A stretch of DNA of 5,040 nt from Hyphomicrobiales bacterium. GTDB taxonomy: Bacteria; Pseudomonadota; Alphaproteobacteria; Rhizobiales; Hyphomicrobiaceae. The notes beneath the pieces are model-generated. The model was not told where the DNA came from. It saw nothing but the letters and a program-made list of their open reading frames with translations, and ran no database searches. The stretch's first letter is position 1, and the number at the start of each line of letters is the position of its first letter. Shown here in pieces: positions 1 through 5,040 of this stretch. The translations under genes were made by a program, and so were the position numbers. The DNA is taken from assembly GCA_017304275.1 (NCBI GenBank), contig JAFKKW010000502.1, positions 1 to 5,040 on the forward strand. The letters are read 5' to 3'.

Positions 1-2
1 AT

Positions 3-34
3 CCTGGAGCGGAATTATAAGCCGGTGCTCCAGG
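3..34. promoter_or_regulatory. 8-bp inverted repeat enclosing a TATAAT hexamer
   Basis: The arms CCTGGAGC (3-10) and GCTCCAGG (27-34) are perfect reverse complements separated by 16 bases. The spacer is AT-rich in its first half, unlike its surroundings, and carries a perfect TATAAT on the minus strand (14-19). A weak -35-like hexamer, GTGAAG (3 of 6 matches to TTGACA), lies 17 bases upstream on that strand at 37-42. The element could be a promoter with flanking operator half-sites for a gene beyond the left edge, transcribed leftwards. It could also be a simple hairpin at the end of the upstream operon. The arms are seen directly; the role is inference, because the downstream gene is not visible. 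Confidence 0.3.
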
Positions 35-49
35 CTCTTCACCCCACCC

Positions 50-87
50 GGCGCCTTTCGGCGCCACCCTCCCCGTCAAGGGGAGGG
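50..87 (-). terminator. Tandem GC-rich hairpins after the gatCA operon, REP-like
   Basis: Two perfect stem-loops lie one base apart. The first has arms CCCTCCCC (67-74) and GGGGAGGG (80-87) around a 5-base loop. The second has arms GGCGCC (50-55) and GGCGCC (60-65) around a 4-base loop that reads GAAA on the minus-strand RNA, a stable GNRA tetraloop. The pair begins 28 bases after the TAG stop of the last operon gene, so it could terminate transcription or protect the 3' end of the mRNA. There is no U-tract after it, which weakens a classical intrinsic terminator call. The sequence style (CCCTCCCC, GGCGCC, then GGGTGGGG on the minus strand) resembles dispersed palindromic repeats between genes in rhizobial genomes; copies elsewhere cannot be checked here. 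Confidence 0.55.
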
Positions 88-115
88 CAAGAGAAGCGGC
101 AGCACCGCCATGGCG

Positions 116-403
116 CTAGCGCGCGCGAAACCAATAGCCAAGGACGGCCCACACCAACCCGAAGACGAATCCCAAGGTCAGGAGGAACGCCTCGCCGCCG
201 ATGGCGTGGACGGAAAATACGCCGATCTGGGCGCCGATCCAGTAGAGCAGGAACCCGACGAGAGCCGCCGCGAAGGCTGCCACCGGCAGTTTCTGCCACT
301 GGTCCGCGTTGCGGCCCATGAGGAATGCAACCACGATCACGCCGGGGTTGAGGGCCGCCAGAAACACCAGCGTCATCGGGTCGAAGGAGTTGATCGGGAT
401 CAT
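116..403 (-). CDS. Small three-helix membrane protein of unknown function
   Basis: This 95-residue protein has three hydrophobic segments, at about residues 9-29, 40-61 and 71-92. The loop between the first two carries charged and polar residues (RNADQWQK, 31-38), and the C-terminus is short and basic (WFRAR). It is very probably an inner-membrane protein. No catalytic motif is visible and I cannot assign a family. The ATG start overlaps the TGA stop of the chorismate mutase gene in an ATGA junction, and the region before it has no good ribosome binding site, so translation probably depends on ribosomes finishing the upstream gene. It is the last gene of the operon, followed by the tandem hairpins. 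A longer reading of the same frame up to 712 would lie almost wholly inside the chorismate mutase gene and is not credible. Confidence 0.8.
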   Translation of the reverse strand: MIPINSFDPMTLVFLAALNPGVIVVAFLMGRNADQWQKLPVAAFAAALVGFLLYWIGAQIGVFSVHAIGGEAFLLTLGFVFGLVWAVLGYWFRAR

Positions 404-735
404 TCCCGCCGCCCGCCGCTGCTCGCTTCCTGCTGGCGCAGCTTCTCTTCCTCGTATTGTACGAACCAGCCGATCATGTTGCGCCACTGGGCGCCGACCA
501 TGTCGATCATCTCGGCCGGCAGGCCGCGCTGGCGCGCCTGGAACTTCACCTTGTCGATGACCTCGTTGATGCGCCAGGGCACGCTCGCCTCGGCCGGGTT
601 CTTCTTGAGCTGCCAGGCCCGCTCCACATAGCCAAAGCGCTCGGCGATGAGATCGACCAAGGCCGCATCGATGCGGTCGATTTCGGCTCGGACCTGGCTC
701 ATGTCCGCGCACTCCCAGGGACGCTTCGGGTCCAT
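400..735 (-). CDS. Chorismate mutase, AroQ type, PchB-like, monofunctional
   Basis: Chorismate mutase rearranges chorismate to prephenate, the branch point to phenylalanine and tyrosine; it is normally a cytoplasmic, all-helical dimer. The 111-residue protein has the AroQ layout. The opening (RPWEC, then VRAEIDRID) closely follows that of Pseudomonas PchB. Arg16, Arg33 and Lys44 line up with PchB Arg14, Arg31 and Lys42, the residues that bind the substrate carboxylates and ether oxygen. The position matching PchB Gln90 appears to be Glu95. No prephenate dehydratase, dehydrogenase or DAHP synthase domain is fused. The ATG shares one base with the gatA stop (TGATG) and has GGAGG six bases upstream, which favours it over the internal ATG at 702. 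PchB itself is an isochorismate pyruvate lyase; without salicylate or siderophore genes nearby, mutase is the better call. Confidence 0.88.
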   Translation of the reverse strand: MDPKRPWECADMSQVRAEIDRIDAALVDLIAERFGYVERAWQLKKNPAEASVPWRINEVIDKVKFQARQRGLPAEMIDMVGAQWRNMIGWFVQYEEEKLRQQEASSGGRRE

Positions 736-2261
736 CACTTGCCTCCGGACTTTTTCTTGGCCACGGCCGGCGCGCCGGCGTCGGTCGCCCACCATCGCTC
801 GGGAACCGTGAAGCGGCCTGCCGCCTCCTCGATGGCTTGCGCGGCGCGGAACAGCGTCGCCTCGTCGAACGGCTTGCCGATGAGCTGCAGTCCGAGGGGC
901 GTGCCTTCCGACGACAGACCGGCCGGCACCGAGATGCCGGGCAGGCCCGCCATGTTCACCGTAACGGTGAAGATGTCCTCGAGATACATGGCCAGCGGAT
1001 CGCCGGACTTCTCACCAAAAGCAAAGGCGGGCGACGGCGTGGTCGGCGTCAATACGACATCGACCTTGCTCCAGGCGTCGTCGAAATCGCGCTTGATCAA
1101 GGTGCGGATCTTCTGCGCCTTGAGATAGTAGGCGTCGTAGTAGCCGGCCGAGAGCACGTAGGTGCCGATCAAGATGCGCCGGCGCACTTCCTTGCCGAAG
1201 CCCGCGGCGCGCGTGTTCTCGTAGGTGTCGATCACGTCCTTGCCCGGCACCCGCAGGCCGTAGCGCACGCCGTCGTAACGCGCGAGGTTCGAGGACGCCT
1301 CGGCGGGGGCGACGATGTAATAGGCGGGTAGCGCGTACTTGGTGTGCGGCAGGCTGATCTCGTGGATGGTGGCGCCGGCGGCCTTCAGCCACTCGATGCC
1401 TCTGGTCCAGAGGGCGTCGATCTCTTTCGACATGCCTTCAACGCGGTATTCCTTCGGCACGCCGACGCGCAGACCCTTGATGCCCTGTGCGAGGGCGGCC
1501 TCGTAGTCGGGCACGGGCGCGTTGACGGAGGTGGTATCCTTCGGATCGACGCCCGCCATGGTGCCGAGCATGATCGCGGCGTCGCGCACCGTCTTGGCGA
1601 TGGGTCCCGCCTGGTCGAGCGAGGACGCAAACGCCACGATGCCCCAGCGCGAGCAACGTCCGTAGGTCGGCTTGATGCCGACGGTGCCGGTGAGGGCTGC
1701 CGGCTGGCGGATGGAGCCGCCGGTATCGGTCGCGGTTGCGGCGAGACAGATGCCGGCCGCGACAGCAGCCGACGAGCCGCCCGAGGAGCCGCCCGGCACG
1801 AGCTTGTCGGTTTTGCCGGTGCGGCGCCAAGGCGAGATCACCGGGCCGAAGGCGCTGGTCTCGTTGGACGAGCCCATGGCGAACTCGTCGTTGTTGAGCT
1901 TGCCCAGCATGACGGCGCCGGCGTTCCAGAGATTGGCGCCGACGGTCGACTCGTAGGTCGGCTTGAAGTCGTCGAGAATCTTGGAGCAGGCGGTGGTGCG
2001 AATGCCGACCGTGCAGAAGAGATCCTTGTTGCCGAGCGGAAGGCCCTCGAGCGGGCGCGCCTCTCCCTTGGCAAGCCGCGCATCGCTCGCCTTGGCCTGG
2101 GCAAGAGCATGCTCCGGCGTCGTCAGCACATAGGCGTTGATGGCCGGGTTCGCCGCCTCGATCGCCGCGATATGGGCTTCGGTGAGCTCGGTCGCCGAGA
2201 AGCTCTTCTTTTTCAGCCCATCGCGCGCTTCAGCCAGCGTCAGGCGCGTCAGATCACTCAC
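735..2261 (-). CDS. gatA: Glutamyl/aspartyl-tRNA amidotransferase subunit A
   Basis: GatA is the glutaminase subunit of GatCAB. It hydrolyses glutamine and passes ammonia to GatB, which amidates Glu-tRNA(Gln) or Asp-tRNA(Asn). The 508-residue protein is a complete amidase-signature enzyme. The Ser-cisSer-Lys triad is intact: Lys79 in LGNKD, cis-Ser159 in the GGSSGGSS run (157-164) and nucleophile Ser183 in [10 protein letters not shown]. Further family hallmarks are SLDQAGP (214-220), SAGYYDAYY (371-379), [12 protein letters not shown] (438-449) and GLQLIG (457-462). Asp429 is the likely counterpart of the glutamine-binding Asp of Staphylococcus aureus GatA. The lysine-rich tail (AKKKSGGK) extends slightly beyond many homologues of about 485-495 residues. 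The start is GTG, overlapping the upstream TGA by four bases (GTGA), with AAGGA nine bases upstream. gatB is not in the window and must lie elsewhere for a working complex. Confidence 0.98.
   Translation of the reverse strand: MSDLTRLTLAEARDGLKKKSFSATELTEAHIAAIEAANPAINAYVLTTPEHALAQAKASDARLAKGEARPLEGLPLGNKDLFCTVGIRTTACSKILDDFKPTYESTVGANLWNAGAVMLGKLNNDEFAMGSSNETSAFGPVISPWRRTGKTDKLVPGGSSGGSSAAVAAGICLAATATDTGGSIRQPAALTGTVGIKPTYGRCSRWGIVAFASSLDQAGPIAKTVRDAAIMLGTMAGVDPKDTTSVNAPVPDYEAALAQGIKGLRVGVPKEYRVEGMSKEIDALWTRGIEWLKAAGATIHEISLPHTKYALPAYYIVAPAEASSNLARYDGVRYGLRVPGKDVIDTYENTRAAGFGKEVRRRILIGTYVLSAGYYDAYYLKAQKIRTLIKRDFDDAWSKVDVVLTPTTPSPAFAFGEKSGDPLAMYLEDIFTVTVNMAGLPGISVPAGLSSEGTPLGLQLIGKPFDEATLFRAAQAIEEAAGRFTVPERWWATDAGAPAVAKKKSGGK
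742..746 (-). promoter_or_regulatory. Strong ribosome binding site of the chorismate mutase gene
   Basis: GGAGG on the minus strand lies inside the last codons of gatA, six bases before the ATG at 735. It decides the start of the chorismate mutase gene, and it means this gene can initiate by itself as well as by TGATG coupling to gatA. Confidence 0.7.
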
Positions 2262-2665
2262 TTCCCGTCATCCTTCCCGGCATCGCAGCGCGTGTAAATC
2301 TCAGGACCATCCTGGTCGTCGGCCTCGTGCACCTCAAAAGCGTCCGCGTCTCCGTCCTTGACGAACACGTAGGTCGCCGGTGTCATCGCCATTCCTTCCG
2401 AGCAGATCATCAGCGCGAGCCACGATCGTCCCGGCTCATGCTCGAAGATCTTCGTGAACTCGCACCCGTGCTCCCATCCCTTGAAGCCGTCGGCATCGAG
2501 CAGCTCGGGTACGGTGCCGACGTTCTTCGGCCCGCCGGCCTCGAGCAAACGCTGCTTCGTGCACTGCTCGGCGGTGGCGTACCGACCGGCCAGGAATGTT
2601 GCACGCTCCTTGGCGGAAGCGGCCGAGGCGGCCACCAAGGCAAGGGCGATCAGGACCAAGCGCAT
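2258..2665 (-). CDS. Small secreted four-cysteine protein, function unknown
   Basis: The 135-residue product starts with a clear Sec signal peptide: a basic MR, a hydrophobic core (residues 3-15) and an A-S-A motif, so signal peptidase I should cut after Ala18. The mature protein of about 117 residues has four cysteines, Cys35, Cys68, Cys88 and Cys127, which suggests two disulphide bonds in the periplasm. The C-terminal third is acidic, with many Asp and Glu. I do not recognise the family. The ATG has a strong GAGGAG site five bases upstream (2671-2676), and the gene follows the preceding one by 20 bases. Its TGA stop overlaps the gatA GTG start, so it is placed to affect gatA translation. 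An envelope protein inside a tRNA-amidation operon has no obvious functional link. Confidence 0.85.
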   Translation of the reverse strand: MRLVLIALALVAASAASAKERATFLAGRYATAEQCTKQRLLEAGGPKNVGTVPELLDADGFKGWEHGCEFTKIFEHEPGRSWLALMICSEGMAMTPATYVFVKDGDADAFEVHEADDQDGPEIYTRCDAGKDDGK

Positions 2666-2685
2666 CGGATCTCCTCAGGCGGCGC

Positions 2686-2961
2686 TCATATCGAGCGCGC
2701 CCGCTCGGCTTCGGCGCGCGCCTTGTTGATGTGATAGCTGCGGCGCGAATAAAAGAGACTCACCAGACCAAACACGATCGAGAGGGGAGCATTCACCTGC
2801 TCGGCGAGCTCGCGGGCCCGCAGCAGATAGGCCGGTGTGTCGCTCACGGCTTGCGGCGACAGAGAGCGCGCGCCCGCGCTTCCCTCCTCGCGCGGCACGG
2901 CGAGAACGAGCGCGCCGGTTGCGATCAGCGCCACGGCAAGCAATGCGAATATCTTGGACAT
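2686..2961 (-). CDS. Small membrane protein between gatC and gatA, function unknown
   Basis: The 91-residue protein has an N-terminal hydrophobic segment (about residues 4-22) and a second, shorter one (about 58-72, PLSIVFGLVSLFY). A polar linker of about 35 residues lies between them, and the basic C-terminal tail (RRSYHINKARAEAERAR) is helix-prone. The positive-inside rule suggests both ends are cytoplasmic and the linker periplasmic, although the first segment could instead act as a cleaved signal peptide, leaving one anchor. No enzyme motif is visible and I cannot name a family. GGAGG lies six bases before the ATG (2968-2972). The gene starts 31 bases after gatC ends and stops 20 bases before the next gene, so it belongs to the same operon. 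Confidence 0.8.
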   Translation of the reverse strand: MSKIFALLAVALIATGALVLAVPREEGSAGARSLSPQAVSDTPAYLLRARELAEQVNAPLSIVFGLVSLFYSRRSYHINKARAEAERARSI

Positions 2962-2992
2962 CTCGAGCCTCCGCTCCGTTCGCCCTGCGAAT

Positions 2993-3280
2993 TTACTCCA
3001 CTACCTTCGGCACGACAAAATAGTGATCATCCACCATCGGCGCGTTCTTCACGATGTCGTCGGCAATCTCGCCATCGGTGACCTTGTCCTCGCGCTTCTT
3101 CAGCTTCTGCGCCACCACGCGCGTCATCGGCTCGACGTTCGCCGTGTCGACCTCTTCCAACTGCTCGACCCAGTTCAGGATTTGAGACAGCTCGGATTCG
3201 AGGCTGCTCGCCTCCTCGTCCGTGATCTTGATGCGTGCCAGGCGCGCGATGCGCCGCACGGTTTTCTCGTCAACCTGCAT
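2993..3280 (-). CDS. gatC: Glutamyl/aspartyl-tRNA amidotransferase subunit C
   Basis: GatC is a small, mostly helical subunit that wraps around the GatA-GatB interface and stabilises the amidotransferase; it has no catalytic residues. The 95-residue length is typical. Diagnostic stretches are [13 protein letters not shown] (8-20), the [12 protein letters not shown] helix (35-46), NVEPMT (48-53), [11 protein letters not shown] (60-70), KNAP (78-81) and the C-terminal FVVPKVVE, which is nearly universal in the family. The ATG at 3280 is chosen because the family begins a few residues before the first helix; the frame is open to an ATG at 3409, but those 43 extra residues are arginine-rich and unlike GatC. 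AGGA lies three bases upstream, a short spacing. It is the first gene of the operon. Confidence 0.97.
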   Translation of the reverse strand: MQVDEKTVRRIARLARIKITDEEASSLESELSQILNWVEQLEEVDTANVEPMTRVVAQKLKKREDKVTDGEIADDIVKNAPMVDDHYFVVPKVVE

Positions 3281-3331
3281 GGGTCCTGCTCGGAACAAAG
3301 TGAGACAGCGGCCGGGGCGCCGCCCGTGTTC

Positions 3332-3360
3332 CTCATAGCGGGCTCGCCAAAGCCATGCAA
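3332..3360 (-). promoter_or_regulatory. Candidate sigma-70-type promoter of the gatC operon
   Basis: In the 146-base gap before gatC, the minus strand shows TTGCAT (3355-3360) and TATGAG (3332-3337) separated by exactly 17 bases. The matches to consensus are 3 of 6 for the -35 and 4 of 6 for the -10. Transcription would start near 3325, giving a leader of about 45 bases before the gatC ATG. The spacing and location are right and no better pair was seen in the gap, but such matches are common by chance. Confidence 0.35.
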
Positions 3361-3426
3361 CATCGCCACGTTTCCGGGCTGTTGCCGCGGGCGGCCACGG
3401 ATCGGCCAACCGGGTTCCGACCCAAG

Positions 3427-5040
3427 TCAGTGCCGTTTGCGGTACTGGGACAGGAAGGGACCCAGGACGTCCGAGAAATCATCGGTCCACGGCTTGAGCT
3501 TGGGCTCGGGCAGGTTGCGGGCTCCGGGAATGATCCGGAACCGGTCGATGGCCTGCCAGCTCTTGCCGAAGACGACCACGGTCGAGCTCGTGACGTTGTA
3601 GCCGTCGTCCTCGGACTGATCCTCGATGGTCAGCGCGTGCAGTCCGTCGACGGTGGGGATGGTCGCGGCCAGGACCTGCTCGAGATCCAGGTACCGGTTG
3701 GAGATGTGCAGCACGACCGCGCCCTCGGGCTTGATCTTCGCCGCATAGAGGCGCAGCGCCTCGGCGGTCAGCAGGTGGACGGGAATGGCGTCCGACGAGA
3801 AGGCATCGACGATCAAAAGATCGTAGAGCCCGTCCGACTCATTGGTGAGCGTCAGACGCGCGTCGCCGAGCACGATGTGCGCATCCGGCTGACAGTTGGC
3901 GAGGAACGTGAACTTCCTCGAGTTGGCGATCGACACGACGACCGGATCGATCTCGAAGAAACGCCAGTTCTCGCCGGCCGACGAATGACAGGCGAGCGAG
4001 CCGGCGCCGAGCCCGACGACGCCGAAGCTCGGCTCGGCGCGGGCGGCCGCGGCCATCATGCTGGTCAGGCGCACGGCGGACGCCATGGGGCCGTAGGCGT
4101 GATAGTAGGTGACGGGCTGGATATCGGCGATGGGCTTGCCGCGCTTGTCGCGGATGCGCTGCGCGCCGTGCAACGTCGTGCCGTGCTGGAGCACGTTGAA
4201 CTGGCCGTCTCCGGACTGGATCACGCGGTAGACGCCGAAGTAGCTGCGCTGCGCGTTGCCCCTGTGCACGCCCGACGGCAAGATCACCACCGCCATGTAG
4301 AGCGCCATCGCCGCGATGAGCATATGCGGCGGGTGACGCCAGGCGGCGAAGGCCGCAAGGGCAAACACGGCGGCGATGCCGGCGGTCGAGCCCCAGCCGT
4401 GGAAGTCGATCTGATAGGTTGAGGCGAGCGACGGTCCCCAGTGGATCAGCGCCGCGGCTCCGGCCGTCAGCGCCACGAGCAGCGCGAGCGATCTCAGGCT
4501 TTCGCCGCGCAGATCGAACGCGCCGGGGCGGCAGGCGAAGCTCAGCGCGAGCAGCAGCGGGTACTCGAAGACCTCGGCGAAGATCTGGGGTGCGATCAGC
4601 GCCGCGAAGATGCCGCCCAGAACGCCGCCGACCGACATCCACAGATAGAACTCGGTCAGGTGGCGCGCGCCAGGACGCTGCTCATAGAGCGTCCGGTGGG
4701 CGACGAGCGTCGCCGTGACAAATGCGGCGATGCCGAAGCCCGCTGCGTAGAACCAGGTTTCCTTCTCCGTCTGCGCGAGTTGCAGAAGCGCCAGAATGAC
4801 GGCCACCGCGTGCAGCGTGAGCAGGACGGGGCGCGGAATGAGCGCGCGCTCGCGGAACACGACGACGAACGTGGCAAGATAAAGGGCGAGCGGGATCACC
4901 CAGATAAGTGGCGCGGATGCGACGTCCGTCGCCACGTGGGTCGTGAAGGCGGTCAGCAATGCCGATGGGACGAAGGCGAGCCCCACCCATCCGGCCCGCG
5001 CGCGCCAGTCGGGCTCCGGCCGGCCGGACAATTCGCCGGC
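3427..5040 (-). CDS. Membrane protein fused to a spermidine-synthase-like domain, 5' end missing
   Basis: About 537 C-terminal residues are present. The frame stays open to the window edge, and the first possible start in view is only a TTG at 5031, so the gene begins outside; family members are commonly about 700 or more residues. Counting from that TTG, residues 18-250 contain about seven or eight hydrophobic segments. The soluble part follows, with SYFGVYRV (263-270), HGTTLHGAQ (283-291) and TYYHAYGP (308-315). Next is a Rossmann methyltransferase-type fold: glycine-rich [11 protein letters not shown] (338-348), acidic FFEIDP (358-363), GDAR (389-392) and [10 protein letters not shown] (408-417). 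The end carries WTDDFSDVL (515-523). The fold is that of polyamine aminopropyltransferases, but DAFSSDAIP replaces the usual DSTDP-type gate, so true spermidine synthesis is doubtful. It is a separate unit, 146 bases upstream of gatC. Confidence 0.88.
   Translation of the reverse strand, partial: AGELSGRPEPDWRARAGWVGLAFVPSALLTAFTTHVATDVASAPLIWVIPLALYLATFVVVFRERALIPRPVLLTLHAVAVILALLQLAQTEKETWFYAAGFGIAAFVTATLVAHRTLYEQRPGARHLTEFYLWMSVGGVLGGIFAALIAPQIFAEVFEYPLLLALSFACRPGAFDLRGESLRSLALLVALTAGAAALIHWGPSLASTYQIDFHGWGSTAGIAAVFALAAFAAWRHPPHMLIAAMALYMAVVILPSGVHRGNAQRSYFGVYRVIQSGDGQFNVLQHGTTLHGAQRIRDKRGKPIADIQPVTYYHAYGPMASAVRLTSMMAAAARAEPSFGVVGLGAGSLACHSSAGENWRFFEIDPVVVSIANSRKFTFLANCQPDAHIVLGDARLTLTNESDGLYDLLIVDAFSSDAIPVHLLTAEALRLYAAKIKPEGAVVLHISNRYLDLEQVLAATIPTVDGLHALTIEDQSEDDGYNVTSSTVVVFGKSWQAIDRFRIIPGARNLPEPKLKPWTDDFSDVLGPFLSQYRKRH

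Noticed and set aside
1..115. A tRNA or other RNA gene at the left edge
   Set aside because: The inverted repeats do not form a cloverleaf, there is no T-loop GTTCGA-type motif, and the hairpins are explained better as terminator-like or regulatory elements.
400..702. A shorter chorismate mutase starting at the internal ATG at 702
   Set aside because: The ATG at 735 has GGAGG six bases upstream and a TGATG overlap with gatA, and the extra N-terminal residues resemble those of PchB.
1344..2297. A 317-codon open frame on the plus strand
   Set aside because: It is antisense to gatA, which has a full catalytic triad and family motifs. The translation is repetitive in Gly, Arg and Ala and has no recognisable domain.
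3308..3323. A GCGGC/GCCGC hairpin in the gap before gatC as a terminator, riboswitch or attenuator
   Set aside because: The stem is only 5 bp with a 6-base loop and no U-tract. The leader is short and shows no leader peptide or known riboswitch core, and small GC stems like this are frequent by chance here. No convincing terminator for the upstream gene was found in 3281-3426 either.
2993..3409. A longer GatC starting at 3409
   Set aside because: The 43 extra residues are arginine-rich and unlike any GatC N-terminus, they would cover the candidate promoter, and the 95-residue form matches the family length.
3355..4422. A 355-codon open frame on the plus strand
   Set aside because: It lies mostly antisense to the spermidine-synthase-like fusion, whose family motifs are clear. 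Its translation is rich in Arg, Gly, His and Asp with no recognisable domain, as expected for a shadow frame in GC-rich DNA.

Overview
The window is GC-rich and tightly packed, with every supported gene on the minus strand. The layout (GatCAB subunits, a PchB-type monofunctional chorismate mutase, a large membrane/spermidine-synthase-like fusion, and a GC-rich hairpin repeat of the kind common between rhizobial genes) suggests an alphaproteobacterium, probably Hyphomicrobiales. This is a judgement from gene content and sequence style, not from a database match.

Reading in the direction of transcription (from high to low coordinates): 3427-5040 holds the C-terminal part of a polytopic membrane protein fused to a spermidine-synthase-like SAM-binding domain; its 5' end lies outside the window. 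A 146-base gap follows, with a plausible sigma-70-type promoter (3332-3360). After it comes a compact six-gene run: gatC (2993-3280), a two-helix small membrane protein (2686-2961), a small secreted four-cysteine protein (2258-2665), gatA (735-2261), an AroQ/PchB-type chorismate mutase (400-735) and a three-helix small membrane protein (116-403). The last four genes are joined by overlapping stop and start codons (GTGA, TGATG, ATGA), so they are very probably co-transcribed and translationally coupled. The first 115 bases hold no gene. They contain a tandem hairpin element with a GAAA tetraloop on the operon's RNA strand (50-87), and a separate 8-bp dyad enclosing a perfect TATAAT on the minus strand (3-34).

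GatC and GatA are two of the three subunits of the glutamyl/aspartyl-tRNA amidotransferase, which converts misacylated Glu-tRNA(Gln) or Asp-tRNA(Asn) to Gln-tRNA(Gln) or Asn-tRNA(Asn); gatB is not in the window. The most unusual point is that gatC and gatA are separated by two small envelope-protein genes of unknown function, and that gatA is coupled to a chorismate mutase and another small membrane protein. No defence system, mobile element, CRISPR array or RNA gene was seen. I found no clear evidence for a wholly new system; the conserved-looking small unknown proteins in this operon are the best leads.
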